A stretch of DNA of 40,237 bases from an uncultured Caryophanales bacterium (GCA_946401755.1 CAMIVH010000001.1:1-40237); one strand, 5' to 3'; counted from the stretch's first letter, positions 9,195-16,768 are shown. Notes: a model not told the origin generated them from the letters alone. A program made the numbers and translations.

Positions 9195-9617
9195 ATGTCA
9201 AAATCTTTATTAGACCTTGCTTACGATTACGTAAGCGCCCAAAGCCAACAAAGCAAGTTCCAAGATATTTGGGCTTACTGTGTTAAAGAAGCTGGCTTAA
9301 GTGAAGAAGAAGCAGCAGCAAAAGTCTCTCGCTTCTACACAAACTTAATGTTAGATGGCCGTTTCGTCACCTTAGGCGAAAACGAATGGGACCTCAGAAT
9401 TCGTCACAAATTCGAAAAAGTCCACATCGATATGAGCGAAGTTTATAGCGATGTCGAAACTTCTTACGACGACAGTGAAGAAGAAGAGGAAGAAGCCGAA
9501 TACAATAAGGCCTTCGAAGACGAAGAAGAACCAAAAGAAGAAGACTTCAATTCTGACGAAGAAGAATCTGAAGAATCTGAAGAATCTGAAGAAGAAACAG
9601 AGGATAACGAATTTTAA
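9195..9617 (+). CDS. rpoE: RNA polymerase delta subunit
   Basis: A 140-residue RNAP accessory subunit found in Bacilli and some Mollicutes; it promotes polymerase recycling and promoter selectivity. An N-terminal HARE-HTH domain (about residues 5-75, WAYCVKEAG to WDLRIRH) binds the enzyme, and the last about 40 residues are almost entirely Glu, Asp and Ser, as in the known disordered acidic tail. SD AGGAGGA is 8 nt before the ATG. Its last base is shared with the next ATG (TAATG). The tail contains a 9-bp tandem repeat. Confidence 0.95.
   Translation: MSKSLLDLAYDYVSAQSQQSKFQDIWAYCVKEAGLSEEEAAAKVSRFYTNLMLDGRFVTLGENEWDLRIRHKFEKVHIDMSEVYSDVETSYDDSEEEEEEAEYNKAFEDEEEPKEEDFNSDEEESEESEESEEETEDNEF
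9561..9587 (+). repeat. Three tandem copies of GAAGAATCT in the rpoE tail
   Basis: Exact 9-bp unit repeated three times, encoding Glu-Glu-Ser each time, inside the acidic tail of the delta subunit. Copy-number change would keep the frame. Confidence 0.9.
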
Positions 9618-10567
9618 TGTTTGAGGCGATCATCTCAAAGATTGAGCAATATGATTCGATAGTGATTTTCGGTCATCTTAATCCCGATGGTGATTGTTAT
9701 GGAAGCCAAATTGCTCTAAGAAACATTCTCAGAACGAGATATCCAGAAAAGAAAATCTACTGCGTAGGTAGTGGGTTAAAAAAGTTTTTTGATATTCTTG
9801 GCAAAATGGATGTTGTTTCTGATGAAATAATTGCCCAATCTTTAGCTATCGTTCTTGATAGCAATGACATCAATCGTTTGGAAGATAAAAGAGCGTGGAA
9901 AGCGCGTGATTTTGCCAAAATTGATCATCACATTGACACCTATACTTTCCATGAAGGTCCAGAGGTCATTGATGATACCGCCACATCAACTTGCGAATTG
10001 ATTTATCGCTTTGCGAAAGAAAACAATTTCGAAATCGATTTAATCGCTGGTAGCGCTCTTTATCTTGGTATGATGACTGATACCGCGAGATTCCAATTCG
10101 CTAATAACTTTGTCAGGATGTTCGAAATTGCCCGTGATTTATGTGATCTCGGTGTCGATCCAATCTTATTAAATAAGACAAACAATTTAGTTCCTGAAAT
10201 ATCAATAACCATTAAATCATTCATTTATAGCCACGTGAAAAAAGACAAACGTGGTATCATCTACGCTATTGCCACCAAAAAAGATAGAGAGCAACTCGGA
10301 GTCACTTCCGCTCAAATCTGTGCCAATACATCTTTATTAAGTTATGTCACAGGTTATCCGGTTTGGCTCATTGCCTCTGAAACCGATAATGGTGGTATGC
10401 AAGTAGAAATGCGTAGTAGCACCTTTGACATTCAAAAAATAGCCACACACTTTGGTGGTGGTGGTCATACATTTGCCGCAGGCTTTACTTATAAGAAGTT
10501 TGGTCCAGAAGTCATCAATGAACTTTTAGACTTACTCGCCGGTGTGGTGAAGAAAGGAAATGAATAG
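9617..10567 (+). CDS. nrnA: DHH/DHHA1 phosphoesterase, NrnA-like oligoribonuclease / pAp phosphatase
   Basis: A 316-residue DHH-family enzyme. Known NrnA proteins degrade 2-5-mer RNAs and convert 3'-phosphoadenosine-5'-phosphate (pAp) to AMP. Metal ligands are visible: H20, D24 and D26 in HLNPDGD, D81 in VLDSND, and the DHH triad at 103-105. The C-terminal DHHA1 domain carries GGGGHTFAAGF. The start overlaps the rpoE stop by 1 base. The next gene encodes an inositol-phosphatase-fold protein of the pAp-phosphatase type, so two unrelated folds with the same likely substrate are neighbours. A cyclic dinucleotide phosphodiesterase (GdpP-like) is less likely, as no TM, PAS or GGDEF part is present. 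Confidence 0.88.
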   Translation: MFEAIISKIEQYDSIVIFGHLNPDGDCYGSQIALRNILRTRYPEKKIYCVGSGLKKFFDILGKMDVVSDEIIAQSLAIVLDSNDINRLEDKRAWKARDFAKIDHHIDTYTFHEGPEVIDDTATSTCELIYRFAKENNFEIDLIAGSALYLGMMTDTARFQFANNFVRMFEIARDLCDLGVDPILLNKTNNLVPEISITIKSFIYSHVKKDKRGIIYAIATKKDREQLGVTSAQICANTSLLSYVTGYPVWLIASETDNGGMQVEMRSSTFDIQKIATHFGGGGHTFAAGFTYKKFGPEVINELLDLLAGVVKKGNE

Positions 10568-10568
10568 A

Positions 10569-11345
10569 ATGTGGGAAGAACAACTCCAAGCCGCGATTGA
10601 AGCGGGCGTAAAAGCCATTAAAGGTATATTAGAAATATACAATACCGACTTTTCCGTTGAAATCAAAGATGATAACTCTCCAGTTACTATGGCGGATAAA
10701 AACGCTGATAAGGTCATTAGAGAATATCTTCACGAAAAATTTCCAACATACGCTTTCTTAACAGAAGAAAGTACTGATGATATATCTAGATTAGATAACG
10801 ATTTCGTTTGGATTGTTGATCCAGTCGATGGCACAAAAGATTTTGTCGCTAAAGATGGTGGCTTCACCACAAATATTGCGCTTGCCTATAAGCATGAGGC
10901 AGTCGTGGGTGTTGTTGTCGTTCCTTTAACTGGTGAAATCTATTTTGCGGCCAAAGGTTTAGGTGCCTTCTACCGTAAAGACGGACTCACAAAACGCATA
11001 CACGTCAACGATAAAACTGAAAATATTACCGTTTATAAGAGTGTCTTCCATTCCAAGCCGGAAGAAGATGCGGTGATTGCAAAACACGCTGATAAAATCG
11101 CTAAAACTGAAAAGTGGGGCTCCGCTTTGAAAGCGTGTAGAATTGCCCAAGGTTTAGGCGAACTTACCTATCGTTTAAGCGATGGCACAAAAGAGTGGGA
11201 TACCGCTGCTAGTCAAGTCATCGTTGAACAAGCTGGTGGTGTATTTTTAACACCAAAAAAAGAACGCATGATGTATAACCGCACAGATGTACATAATCGT
11301 GAAGGTTATTTAATTTGTAATAGAATTGAAAATTTCTTGCTATAA
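10569..11345 (+). CDS. cysQ: Inositol monophosphatase family, probable 3'(2'),5'-bisphosphate nucleotidase (CysQ-like)
   Basis: A Li-sensitive-type phosphatase; the likely reaction is pAp to AMP plus phosphate. Metal site: TEES (Glu near residue 67), WIVDPVDGTKDF (Asp, Asp near 84 and 87) and the C-terminal WDTAASQVIVEQAGG. DPVDGTKDF with Phe is closer to CysQ than to inositol monophosphatases. ATG 10569 was chosen over 10560 because AAGGA at 10555-10558 is 10 nt from the former and 1 nt from the latter. This leaves a 1-base gap after nrnA. The TAA stop lies inside the -10 box of the next promoter. The exact substrate is inferred. Confidence 0.82.
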   Translation: MWEEQLQAAIEAGVKAIKGILEIYNTDFSVEIKDDNSPVTMADKNADKVIREYLHEKFPTYAFLTEESTDDISRLDNDFVWIVDPVDGTKDFVAKDGGFTTNIALAYKHEAVVGVVVVPLTGEIYFAAKGLGAFYRKDGLTKRIHVNDKTENITVYKSVFHSKPEEDAVIAKHADKIAKTEKWGSALKACRIAQGLGELTYRLSDGTKEWDTAASQVIVEQAGGVFLTPKKERMMYNRTDVHNREGYLICNRIENFLL

Positions 11346-11346
11346 T
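11338..11346 (+). promoter_or_regulatory. Extended -10 promoter of the first lipoprotein gene
   Basis: TGCTATAAT: TG at 11338-11339 and a perfect TATAAT at 11341-11346, which includes the cysQ stop codon. No good -35 at normal spacing, as usual for extended -10 promoters. The leader of about 58 nt holds a small hairpin AACAC/GTGTT at about 11362-11376. Confidence 0.72.
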
Positions 11347-11410
11347 ATATTTGATTTACTAAACACGTAGGGTGTTAGATAAACATAATTTTTTCGGAGG
11401 AAATTTTTTC

Positions 11411-12244
11411 ATGAAAAGAAAACTAATTGCTATGTTAGCAGTTTTTGCTGCATTATCGTTAGCCGCTTGTAATGGTGGCGGCAACAAATCCACAGCAAAA
11501 CCAACTTCAAATTCTGGACAAAAAACGTCATCCAGTAAAAAAGAAAGTTGGGGCTCTTGGACAGTTGTTACTCCAGCAACATGTGGCGCGGAAGGTAAGA
11601 AGGAACGCGTGAGTGACGCAGGAAACAAGCAAGAAGAAGCAATTCCAAAACTCAAACAACACACTTGGGCTGATGATGGTGATGTCGCAGCAAGTAATGG
11701 TGGTGTTGCATACAAGAAAGTTAAATGTTCGGTTTGCCAAGCCAAAGGCCTTATGATTTCAACTGCTGAAAGCACACATACCGGCACACCAAAGAGTGCT
11801 CCAGAAGGCTGCATTAAATTAGGCAAAGACGGTGATACATTTGAAGTCAAATTCAATTTAGAAGAAGCTGTTACTGGTGTTCTTTATCAACGTGGTCGTA
11901 TGGACTATTGGTATGAAAGTTCCAACAATAACCAAGAAAAAGGTTATTACGATCAAAACAATGGTCATACAGACACCTCCACAGGTGTTGGCAACTTTAA
12001 AGTTGAAATCGGCTTAGAAGGTGCAATGACTGAGGTGAGTATCGCTGATAAGACAGCATTCAAATTTGCCGATGCCCTTCCAGAAGAAGGCGGTATAGAC
12101 TTTGGTGATCATAAGTGGTCTGCATTAGGCGACTGTGAGATCGGTGCTGTTTCATTATCCGCTGGTTTGAATACAATCAAATACACCAGAGTTGATAGTT
12201 ACAACTTAGCTGTTCACGATTTTGTGATTGTCTTAGCTGCTTAA
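11411..12244 (+). CDS. Surface lipoprotein with Trp/Cys-rich linker and C-terminal beta-sandwich-like domain
   Basis: A 277-residue lipoprotein of unrecognised function. The signal peptide MKRKLIAMLAVFAALSLAAC has lipobox LAAC with the lipidated Cys at 20. A Gly/Ser/Lys-rich stretch follows, then a segment (about 45-105) with SWGSWTVVTPATC and later CSVC, resembling the ATC...G...C..C motifs in other Gram-positive surface proteins. The last about 140 residues are rich in Tyr, Gly and Asn and end in a strand pattern (LNTIKYTR...VHDFVIVLA) like galactose-binding or CBM6/35 sandwiches (inference). The start at 11411 has CGGAGGA 8-9 nt upstream and begins the signal peptide; the frame is open to 11372. 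It sits between its own promoter and a terminator, next to a second lipoprotein. Confidence 0.8.
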   Translation: MKRKLIAMLAVFAALSLAACNGGGNKSTAKPTSNSGQKTSSSKKESWGSWTVVTPATCGAEGKKERVSDAGNKQEEAIPKLKQHTWADDGDVAASNGGVAYKKVKCSVCQAKGLMISTAESTHTGTPKSAPEGCIKLGKDGDTFEVKFNLEEAVTGVLYQRGRMDYWYESSNNNQEKGYYDQNNGHTDTSTGVGNFKVEIGLEGAMTEVSIADKTAFKFADALPEEGGIDFGDHKWSALGDCEIGAVSLSAGLNTIKYTRVDSYNLAVHDFVIVLAA

Positions 12245-12268
12245 TAGTAAAAACATTCTGAATTAATC

Positions 12269-12294
12269 AGGGAATCGATTTCGGTTCCCTTTTT
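12269..12294 (+). terminator. Intrinsic terminator after the first lipoprotein gene
   Basis: Nine-pair stem, AGGGAATCG (12269-12277) with CGGTTCCCT (12282-12290), ATTT loop, followed by a T run. Confidence 0.88.
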
Positions 12295-12338
12295 CTTTTG
12301 AAACTTAAATGAACTTTAAGGTAACCTGAAAGTCATAA

Positions 12339-12367
12339 TGACTATAGATAGATAGTCACTTTTTTTA
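12339..12367 (+). terminator. Second terminator-like hairpin upstream of the phosphatase lipoprotein gene
   Basis: Perfect 7-bp stem TGACTAT (12339-12345) / ATAGTCA (12352-12358), 6-nt loop, then C and seven T. The 5' arm also belongs to a perfect palindrome AGTCAT-A-ATGACT (12331-12343), so alternative pairings exist. It may be a back-up terminator or an attenuator. Confidence 0.65.
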
Positions 12368-12382
12368 TTTATTCAAAAGTAA

Positions 12383-12388
12383 TAGAAT
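12383..12388 (+). promoter_or_regulatory. Possible -10 box of the phosphatase lipoprotein gene
   Basis: TAGAAT (one mismatch to TATAAT) 24 nt before the ATG, downstream of the second hairpin. The -35 region would fall on the T run of the terminator and matches poorly. SD ACAGAGG at about 12394-12400. Confidence 0.4.
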
Positions 12389-12411
12389 GTTCCACAGAGG
12401 TATTAGATATT

Positions 12412-14085
12412 ATGAACAAAAAATATGTTTTAGGTTCGCTTCTTATCTTTACTTTAGCTGTGACTGGCTGCCAAACTGGTGGCAATAGTACTCCTAGTAA
12501 CAACCCAAGCAGCAACGGTAATAGTGAAAGTAGCATTATTCAACCTAGCAAAGACCCAGATGAAATCACTGGTGGTACATTTAATTTTAACGATGATGAG
12601 CTTAACACTGCTCAAGAAATTCACACCGCAAATCAACTCAAGTATTTAAATCTTTCCAAACCATACTACGAAATGACTAGTAGTGACTTAAATGCTTGTG
12701 ATGCTTATGGTAACAAAAACGTTTCCACTCCAGATCAAACAAAACTTGATTGGGAATTCACTGCTCCAGATGGCTATGAAGTGAAGAACTACACATTAGT
12801 CTTCTCTCAAAACGCTGACTTAAGTGATCCATATGTTGTTGAAGGTACAAAGGAAACATCAATTAGTTTCTATAACTCCTTCTTAGGCACAAACTACTTC
12901 AAGATTGTTGCTAACTTCACAACTGGCGGCAAACAATCAAGTGATGTTAAGACATTTAAAGTCACCGAACAAGCTCCAAGAAATTTATATGTTGGCAATA
13001 TGCCAAACTTCCGTGATATGGGTGGTAGAACAACCTATGCCGGTGGTAAGGTTAAACAAGGTTTAATCTACCGTGGTGCGGGTAATAACTTCGACCAAAG
13101 AGGTACCGCTCCAAACGCCGATGCACAAGATATTATGTTGAATCAATTAAGACTCAAAACAGAAATCAACGTTTCTAATAACACAGGCAACAACATTAAT
13201 TTAAGCGGCAACAACGTCGTAGATGCTTTCATGGCCTTCGGTGCAGTTCCATATTCCAACTTAGCTAGAAACTCTGTCAGAATTAGACAAGTTATGGACG
13301 TCTTAGCGGATGAAAGTAACTACCCTGTCTTCTATCACTGCCGTATCGGTACAGATAGAACTGGTATTACAGGCTTCATGATTAATGGTTTACTTGGTGT
13401 TCCATTCAATGAATGCGTCCAAGATTATGGTTTCTCAAACTTTGCTCCAATTGATAACCAAAGATATCCACATAAAACAGATGATAAAAATGGTGACGAT
13501 ATCGCTAAATATCTTGATGAATTATTAGCTTTACCAGGTGAAACATTCCAAGAACAAGTTTATCTTGCTCTTCGCATGATTGGTGTTCCAGCTGCTAAAT
13601 TAGACAAGATTATCGATATCATGACATATGGCACAAAAGCGACAATCCCAGCCACCGCCAAAATCGGCGAAGGTGACGGTTTAACTTCTGATGCCACAAA
13701 GTCAACAAGTTCTGACTATAAGGCACCTGCTACATATTATGCTATGAGCAGTGGCAAAAAAGTCAGCTTCAAAGCAACCACAACCGCTGGCAAAAAAGAT
13801 GTCATTGTTTATATGGGCTACACTGGTAATGTCTCAAATAACAATAACCAAGCTAAATTATCTGCTTCCATTACCTTAAAAATTGATGGTGTTGAACAAA
13901 CAATTTCCAGTACAAAGAACTTATGGACAGCTGGCTTTGGTGCAACTCAACAAGACACTAGAATCGGTTACATGTTCAATATCTTAGGCAACTATGATTT
14001 CACTGCCGCTGAACACACAGTGGAAATCAGCTCTAAGAATGGCACATTCAACGTTGGTTCTATTACCATCGCTGATCGCGCTTAA
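12412..14085 (+). CDS. Surface lipoprotein with tyrosine/phosphoinositide phosphatase domain
   Basis: A 557-residue exported phosphatase. Lipobox VTGC with Cys at 20, then an Asn/Ser linker. Residues about 105-187 look like a fibronectin-III-type sandwich. Residues about 190-410 are a phosphatase of the family that includes Listeria LipA and mycobacterial MptpB (PF13350): NFRDMGGRTTYAGG with RGA at the N-side and the CX5R loop HCRIGTDRTG with Cys310 and Arg316. The last about 140 residues form another beta-rich domain ending in HTVEISSKNGTFNVGSITI, similar in plan to the end of the preceding lipoprotein. Relatives dephosphorylate phosphotyrosine, phosphoinositides or both; here the lipid anchor puts the active site outside the membrane. 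The substrate is unknown and could be environmental or host phosphoesters. No kinase is nearby. Confidence 0.85.
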   Translation: MNKKYVLGSLLIFTLAVTGCQTGGNSTPSNNPSSNGNSESSIIQPSKDPDEITGGTFNFNDDELNTAQEIHTANQLKYLNLSKPYYEMTSSDLNACDAYGNKNVSTPDQTKLDWEFTAPDGYEVKNYTLVFSQNADLSDPYVVEGTKETSISFYNSFLGTNYFKIVANFTTGGKQSSDVKTFKVTEQAPRNLYVGNMPNFRDMGGRTTYAGGKVKQGLIYRGAGNNFDQRGTAPNADAQDIMLNQLRLKTEINVSNNTGNNINLSGNNVVDAFMAFGAVPYSNLARNSVRIRQVMDVLADESNYPVFYHCRIGTDRTGITGFMINGLLGVPFNECVQDYGFSNFAPIDNQRYPHKTDDKNGDDIAKYLDELLALPGETFQEQVYLALRMIGVPAAKLDKIIDIMTYGTKATIPATAKIGEGDGLTSDATKSTSSDYKAPATYYAMSSGKKVSFKATTTAGKKDVIVYMGYTGNVSNNNNQAKLSASITLKIDGVEQTISSTKNLWTAGFGATQQDTRIGYMFNILGNYDFTAAEHTVEISSKNGTFNVGSITIADRA

Positions 14086-14119
14086 AAATCATTTAAAGCA
14101 AAACCTTTGCTAAAAAATG

Positions 14120-14156
14120 ACCCTCTATGGCACAATAACCTTAGAGGGTTTTATTT
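14120..14156 (+). terminator. Intrinsic terminator overlapping the SD of the next gene
   Basis: Perfect stem ACCCTCTA (14120-14127) / TAGAGGGT (14142-14149), 14-nt loop, then TTTATTT directly against the ATG at 14157. The 3' arm supplies AGAGGG, the only SD for the reductase. An extra hairpin AGCAAA/TTTGCT lies at 14097-14111. Confidence 0.85.
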
Positions 14157-15014
14157 ATGAAAGAATTTGTTTTATCCAATGGTGTAAAAGCACCTGCTTT
14201 AGCCTATGGCACATGGTTAATTAAAAATGAAGATGCTGCTAGATGTGTAAAGATGGCACTAGAGGCTGGTTATCGTCATATCGATACCGCACAAGCCTAT
14301 GGTAACGAAGAAGGCGTTGGACAAGGTATTAGAGAGTCTGGTCTTAAAAGAGAAGAAGTCTTTATTACATCCAAAGTAAAAGCAGAACTCAAATCCTATA
14401 AAAAGGCTAAAGCTTCCATTGATGAATCTCTTAAGAAATTAGGCGTTGATTACATCGATTTAATGCTTATTCACTGCCCACAACCATGGGCCTTATTTAG
14501 AGGACCATTTAGATACTTCAAGCAAAACATTCAAGTCTGGAAAGCAATGGAAGAAGCATACAAGGATGGCAAAATCCGAGCGATAGGTGTATCGAATTTC
14601 CTTGTCGATGACCTTGAAAACATCATCAATAACTGTGAGATAAAGCCAATGGCTAATCAGATCCTTTTACACATCGGTGAGACCCCGGTTGATGTTATTA
14701 AATTCTGCCAAGAAAACGATATTGTGGTTGAAGCTTATTCCCCAATCGCTCATGGTAAAGCGCTCAATAACGACGCTATTAAAGCAATGGCGGATAAATA
14801 TAAGGTTTCAGTCCCTCAACTCTGTATCAAATACACATTACAATTAAATACAATCTCTATTCCAAAAGCATCTAGCAAAGAACATATTGAAGATAATATG
14901 AAACTAGGCTTTGAAATCGCTGAAGAAGATATGATTGAACTTATGAAACTCAACCGTATCGACTATGGTTCTGATGCATTTTGGCCAGTATTTAGCAAGA
15001 AGAAACAAGGATAA
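14157..15014 (+). CDS. Aldo/keto reductase
   Basis: A 285-residue NAD(P)H-dependent oxidoreductase with the TIM-barrel fold of the AKR superfamily, AKR5/YtbE-like bacterial type. The catalytic tetrad is complete: D43, Y48 (TAQAYGNEEGVG), K73 (ITSKV) and H106 (LIHCPQPW). GVSNF and the C-terminal cofactor motif SIPKASSKEHIEDN are present. Substrate is likely small aldehydes or ketones (2,5-diketogluconate, methylglyoxal), but cannot be set from sequence. It stands alone between a terminator that overlaps its SD and the glnS promoter. Confidence 0.92.
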   Translation: MKEFVLSNGVKAPALAYGTWLIKNEDAARCVKMALEAGYRHIDTAQAYGNEEGVGQGIRESGLKREEVFITSKVKAELKSYKKAKASIDESLKKLGVDYIDLMLIHCPQPWALFRGPFRYFKQNIQVWKAMEEAYKDGKIRAIGVSNFLVDDLENIINNCEIKPMANQILLHIGETPVDVIKFCQENDIVVEAYSPIAHGKALNNDAIKAMADKYKVSVPQLCIKYTLQLNTISIPKASSKEHIEDNMKLGFEIAEEDMIELMKLNRIDYGSDAFWPVFSKKKQG

Positions 15015-15018
15015 AGAA

Positions 15019-15052
15019 AACAACTTAATTCAAAAATATTTGAATAGTTGTT
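15019..15052 (+). repeat. Inverted repeat between reductase gene and glnS
   Basis: Arms AACAACTTAATTCAAA (15019-15034) and TTTGAATAGTTGTT (15039-15052), fully complementary apart from a TA bulge. There is no T run directly after it, so it is a poor terminator. The 3' arm runs into the glnS -10 element. Confidence 0.75.
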
Positions 15053-15057
15053 ATACA
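15029..15057 (+). promoter_or_regulatory. Promoter of glnS
   Basis: Extended -10 TGTTATACA (15049-15057) with a weak -35 TTCAAA at 15029-15034 and 17-bp spacing. An alternative is TTGAAT (15040-15045), 16 bp, TAAAAT (15062-15067), which would leave a leader of only about 12 nt. Confidence 0.55.
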
Positions 15058-15085
15058 AGCGTAAAATATCTCCGAGGACTTTTTT

Positions 15086-16726
15086 ATGGAAGAAATTAAC
15101 AACTTTATCAAAACAATCATGGAAAAAGACTTGGAGGAAGGTCGTGTCAAAAGTATCGTTACACGTTTCCCTCCTGAACCAAATGCCTATTTACACATTG
15201 GTCACGCTAGAGCGGTTATCAATGACTTTGAACTTGCAAAAGCATTCGGTGGTTACACCAATTTAAGATTTGATGATACTAACCCAGTTAATGAAGGCGC
15301 TGAATATGTCCAAGCCATTATTAACGATATTAAATGGTTAGGCTATGAACCAAAGAACATCTTCTTCGGTAGTGATTATTTTGAAGAGCAATACCAAAGA
15401 GCTATTCTTCTTATTAAAAAAGGCTTAGCGTATGTTGATGATCTAAACGCTGACGAGATTACTGCTTACCGTGGTACATTAACTGAACCAGGAAAAGATT
15501 CTCCATATAGAAATAGATCAATTGAAGAAAACTTAAAATTATTCCAAGAAATGCGTGATGGCAAATATGGAAATGGTGAGAAGACATTAAGAGCTAAAAT
15601 CGATATGGCTTCCCCAAATATTAATATGCGTGACCCAGTCATGTATCGTATTTTACATGTCCCACATCATAGACAAGGCGATAAGTGGTGCATTTACCCA
15701 ATGTATGACTTTGCTCACCCATTACAAGACGCAATTGAAGGTGTCACCCACTCATTATGTTCCTTAGAATTCGATAACCATCGTCCTTTATATGATTGGT
15801 TTGTTGAAAAATGTGAAATGCCACATGTCCCACATCAATATGAATGGGGCAGATTAAATATTACTAATACAGTGATGTCCAAGAGATATCTCCGTCAATT
15901 AGTCGATGGTGGTTACGTCGATGGTTATGATGACCCACGTATGCCAACATTAGTCGGTTTAAAGAGAAAAGGTTTAACACCAGAAGCGATTAGAAACTTC
16001 ATCCTTTATACTGGCTTATCAAGAATCAACAGCACCACAAATGCGGAAAATCTTGATAACTTCCTTAGAGAAGAATTAAAACTTAAAGCTACTCGTCCAA
16101 TGGCGGTCCTTAATCCATTAAAAGTGGTTATCGATAACTATCCAGAAGGACAAATTGAATATTGTGATGCTTCTAACAACATGGAAAATGAAGAGTTAGG
16201 CCATCGTCAAATTGCTTTCGGTAAATACTTATACATCGAAAGAGACGACTTCATTGAAGAAAAACCAAACCGTAAATGGAAGAGATTATCCGTTGGTGAT
16301 GAAGTCCGTTTAATGCATGCTTATTTCATTAAATGTAATAGTGTAGTTAAAGATGATAATGGCAACATCGTTGAAATCCACTGCACATATGACCCAGAAA
16401 CCAAATCTGGCAGTGGTTTTGATGCCCGTAAACCAAACGGCACAATTCACTATGTTGAAGCCACTACAGCCTTACCAGCCACATTTAATCTTTATGAACC
16501 ATTAGTGTTTGATGAAACTGAAGAAACAAAAGGTCAATCATTCATTGAAAGATTAAATCCAAACTCTTTAATTAAGCTTGAAGGTTTCGTTGAAGCGTCC
16601 TTAAAAGACACCAAACCATTAGATCATTTCCAATTCATCAGAACCGGCTATTATTGCACTGATAAATTATCCACAAGTGAGCACTTAATCTTTAATAGAA
16701 CCTGCCCACTCAAATCTTCTTTCTAA
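15086..16726 (+). CDS. glnS: Glutaminyl-tRNA synthetase
   Basis: Class Ib synthetase charging tRNA-Gln directly with glutamine. RFPPEPNAYLHIGHA (HIGH motif, near residues 27-41) is the GlnRS version; GluRS lacks the PPEPN form. VMSKRYLRQLV is the KMSKS loop and FDDTNP follows the first motif as expected. The C-terminal half holds the two beta-barrel anticodon-binding domains; at 546 residues the length matches E. coli (about 554), so it is complete. Many Firmicutes lack GlnRS and use GluRS plus GatCAB, so its presence is notable. SD CGAGGA about 8 nt upstream. The downstream gene has its own promoter signal. Confidence 0.95.
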   Translation: MEEINNFIKTIMEKDLEEGRVKSIVTRFPPEPNAYLHIGHARAVINDFELAKAFGGYTNLRFDDTNPVNEGAEYVQAIINDIKWLGYEPKNIFFGSDYFEEQYQRAILLIKKGLAYVDDLNADEITAYRGTLTEPGKDSPYRNRSIEENLKLFQEMRDGKYGNGEKTLRAKIDMASPNINMRDPVMYRILHVPHHRQGDKWCIYPMYDFAHPLQDAIEGVTHSLCSLEFDNHRPLYDWFVEKCEMPHVPHQYEWGRLNITNTVMSKRYLRQLVDGGYVDGYDDPRMPTLVGLKRKGLTPEAIRNFILYTGLSRINSTTNAENLDNFLREELKLKATRPMAVLNPLKVVIDNYPEGQIEYCDASNNMENEELGHRQIAFGKYLYIERDDFIEEKPNRKWKRLSVGDEVRLMHAYFIKCNSVVKDDNGNIVEIHCTYDPETKSGSGFDARKPNGTIHYVEATTALPATFNLYEPLVFDETEETKGQSFIERLNPNSLIKLEGFVEASLKDTKPLDHFQFIRTGYYCTDKLSTSEHLIFNRTCPLKSSF

Positions 16727-16735
16727 AACCAAAAC

Positions 16736-16765
16736 TTACAAAAAGTTTGAAAAAATGACATAATA
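16736..16765 (+). promoter_or_regulatory. Possible promoter of the CarD-family gene
   Basis: Extended -10-like TGACATAAT ending at about 16765, with TTACAA about 18 bp upstream. Predicted transcription start falls within a few bases of the ATGs, and no SD is present, suggesting a leaderless mRNA. Confidence 0.45.
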
Positions 16766-16768
16766 TTA

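Noticed and set aside
11359..11856. 165-codon frame on the minus strand opposite the lipoprotein gene
   Set aside because: No promoter or SD, low-quality composition, and the plus strand has a clear signal peptide and lipobox gene.
15073..15085. T-box or other riboswitch before glnS
   Set aside because: The gap after the reductase gene is only about 70 bases and has no T-box sequence; the space is filled by an inverted repeat and the promoter.
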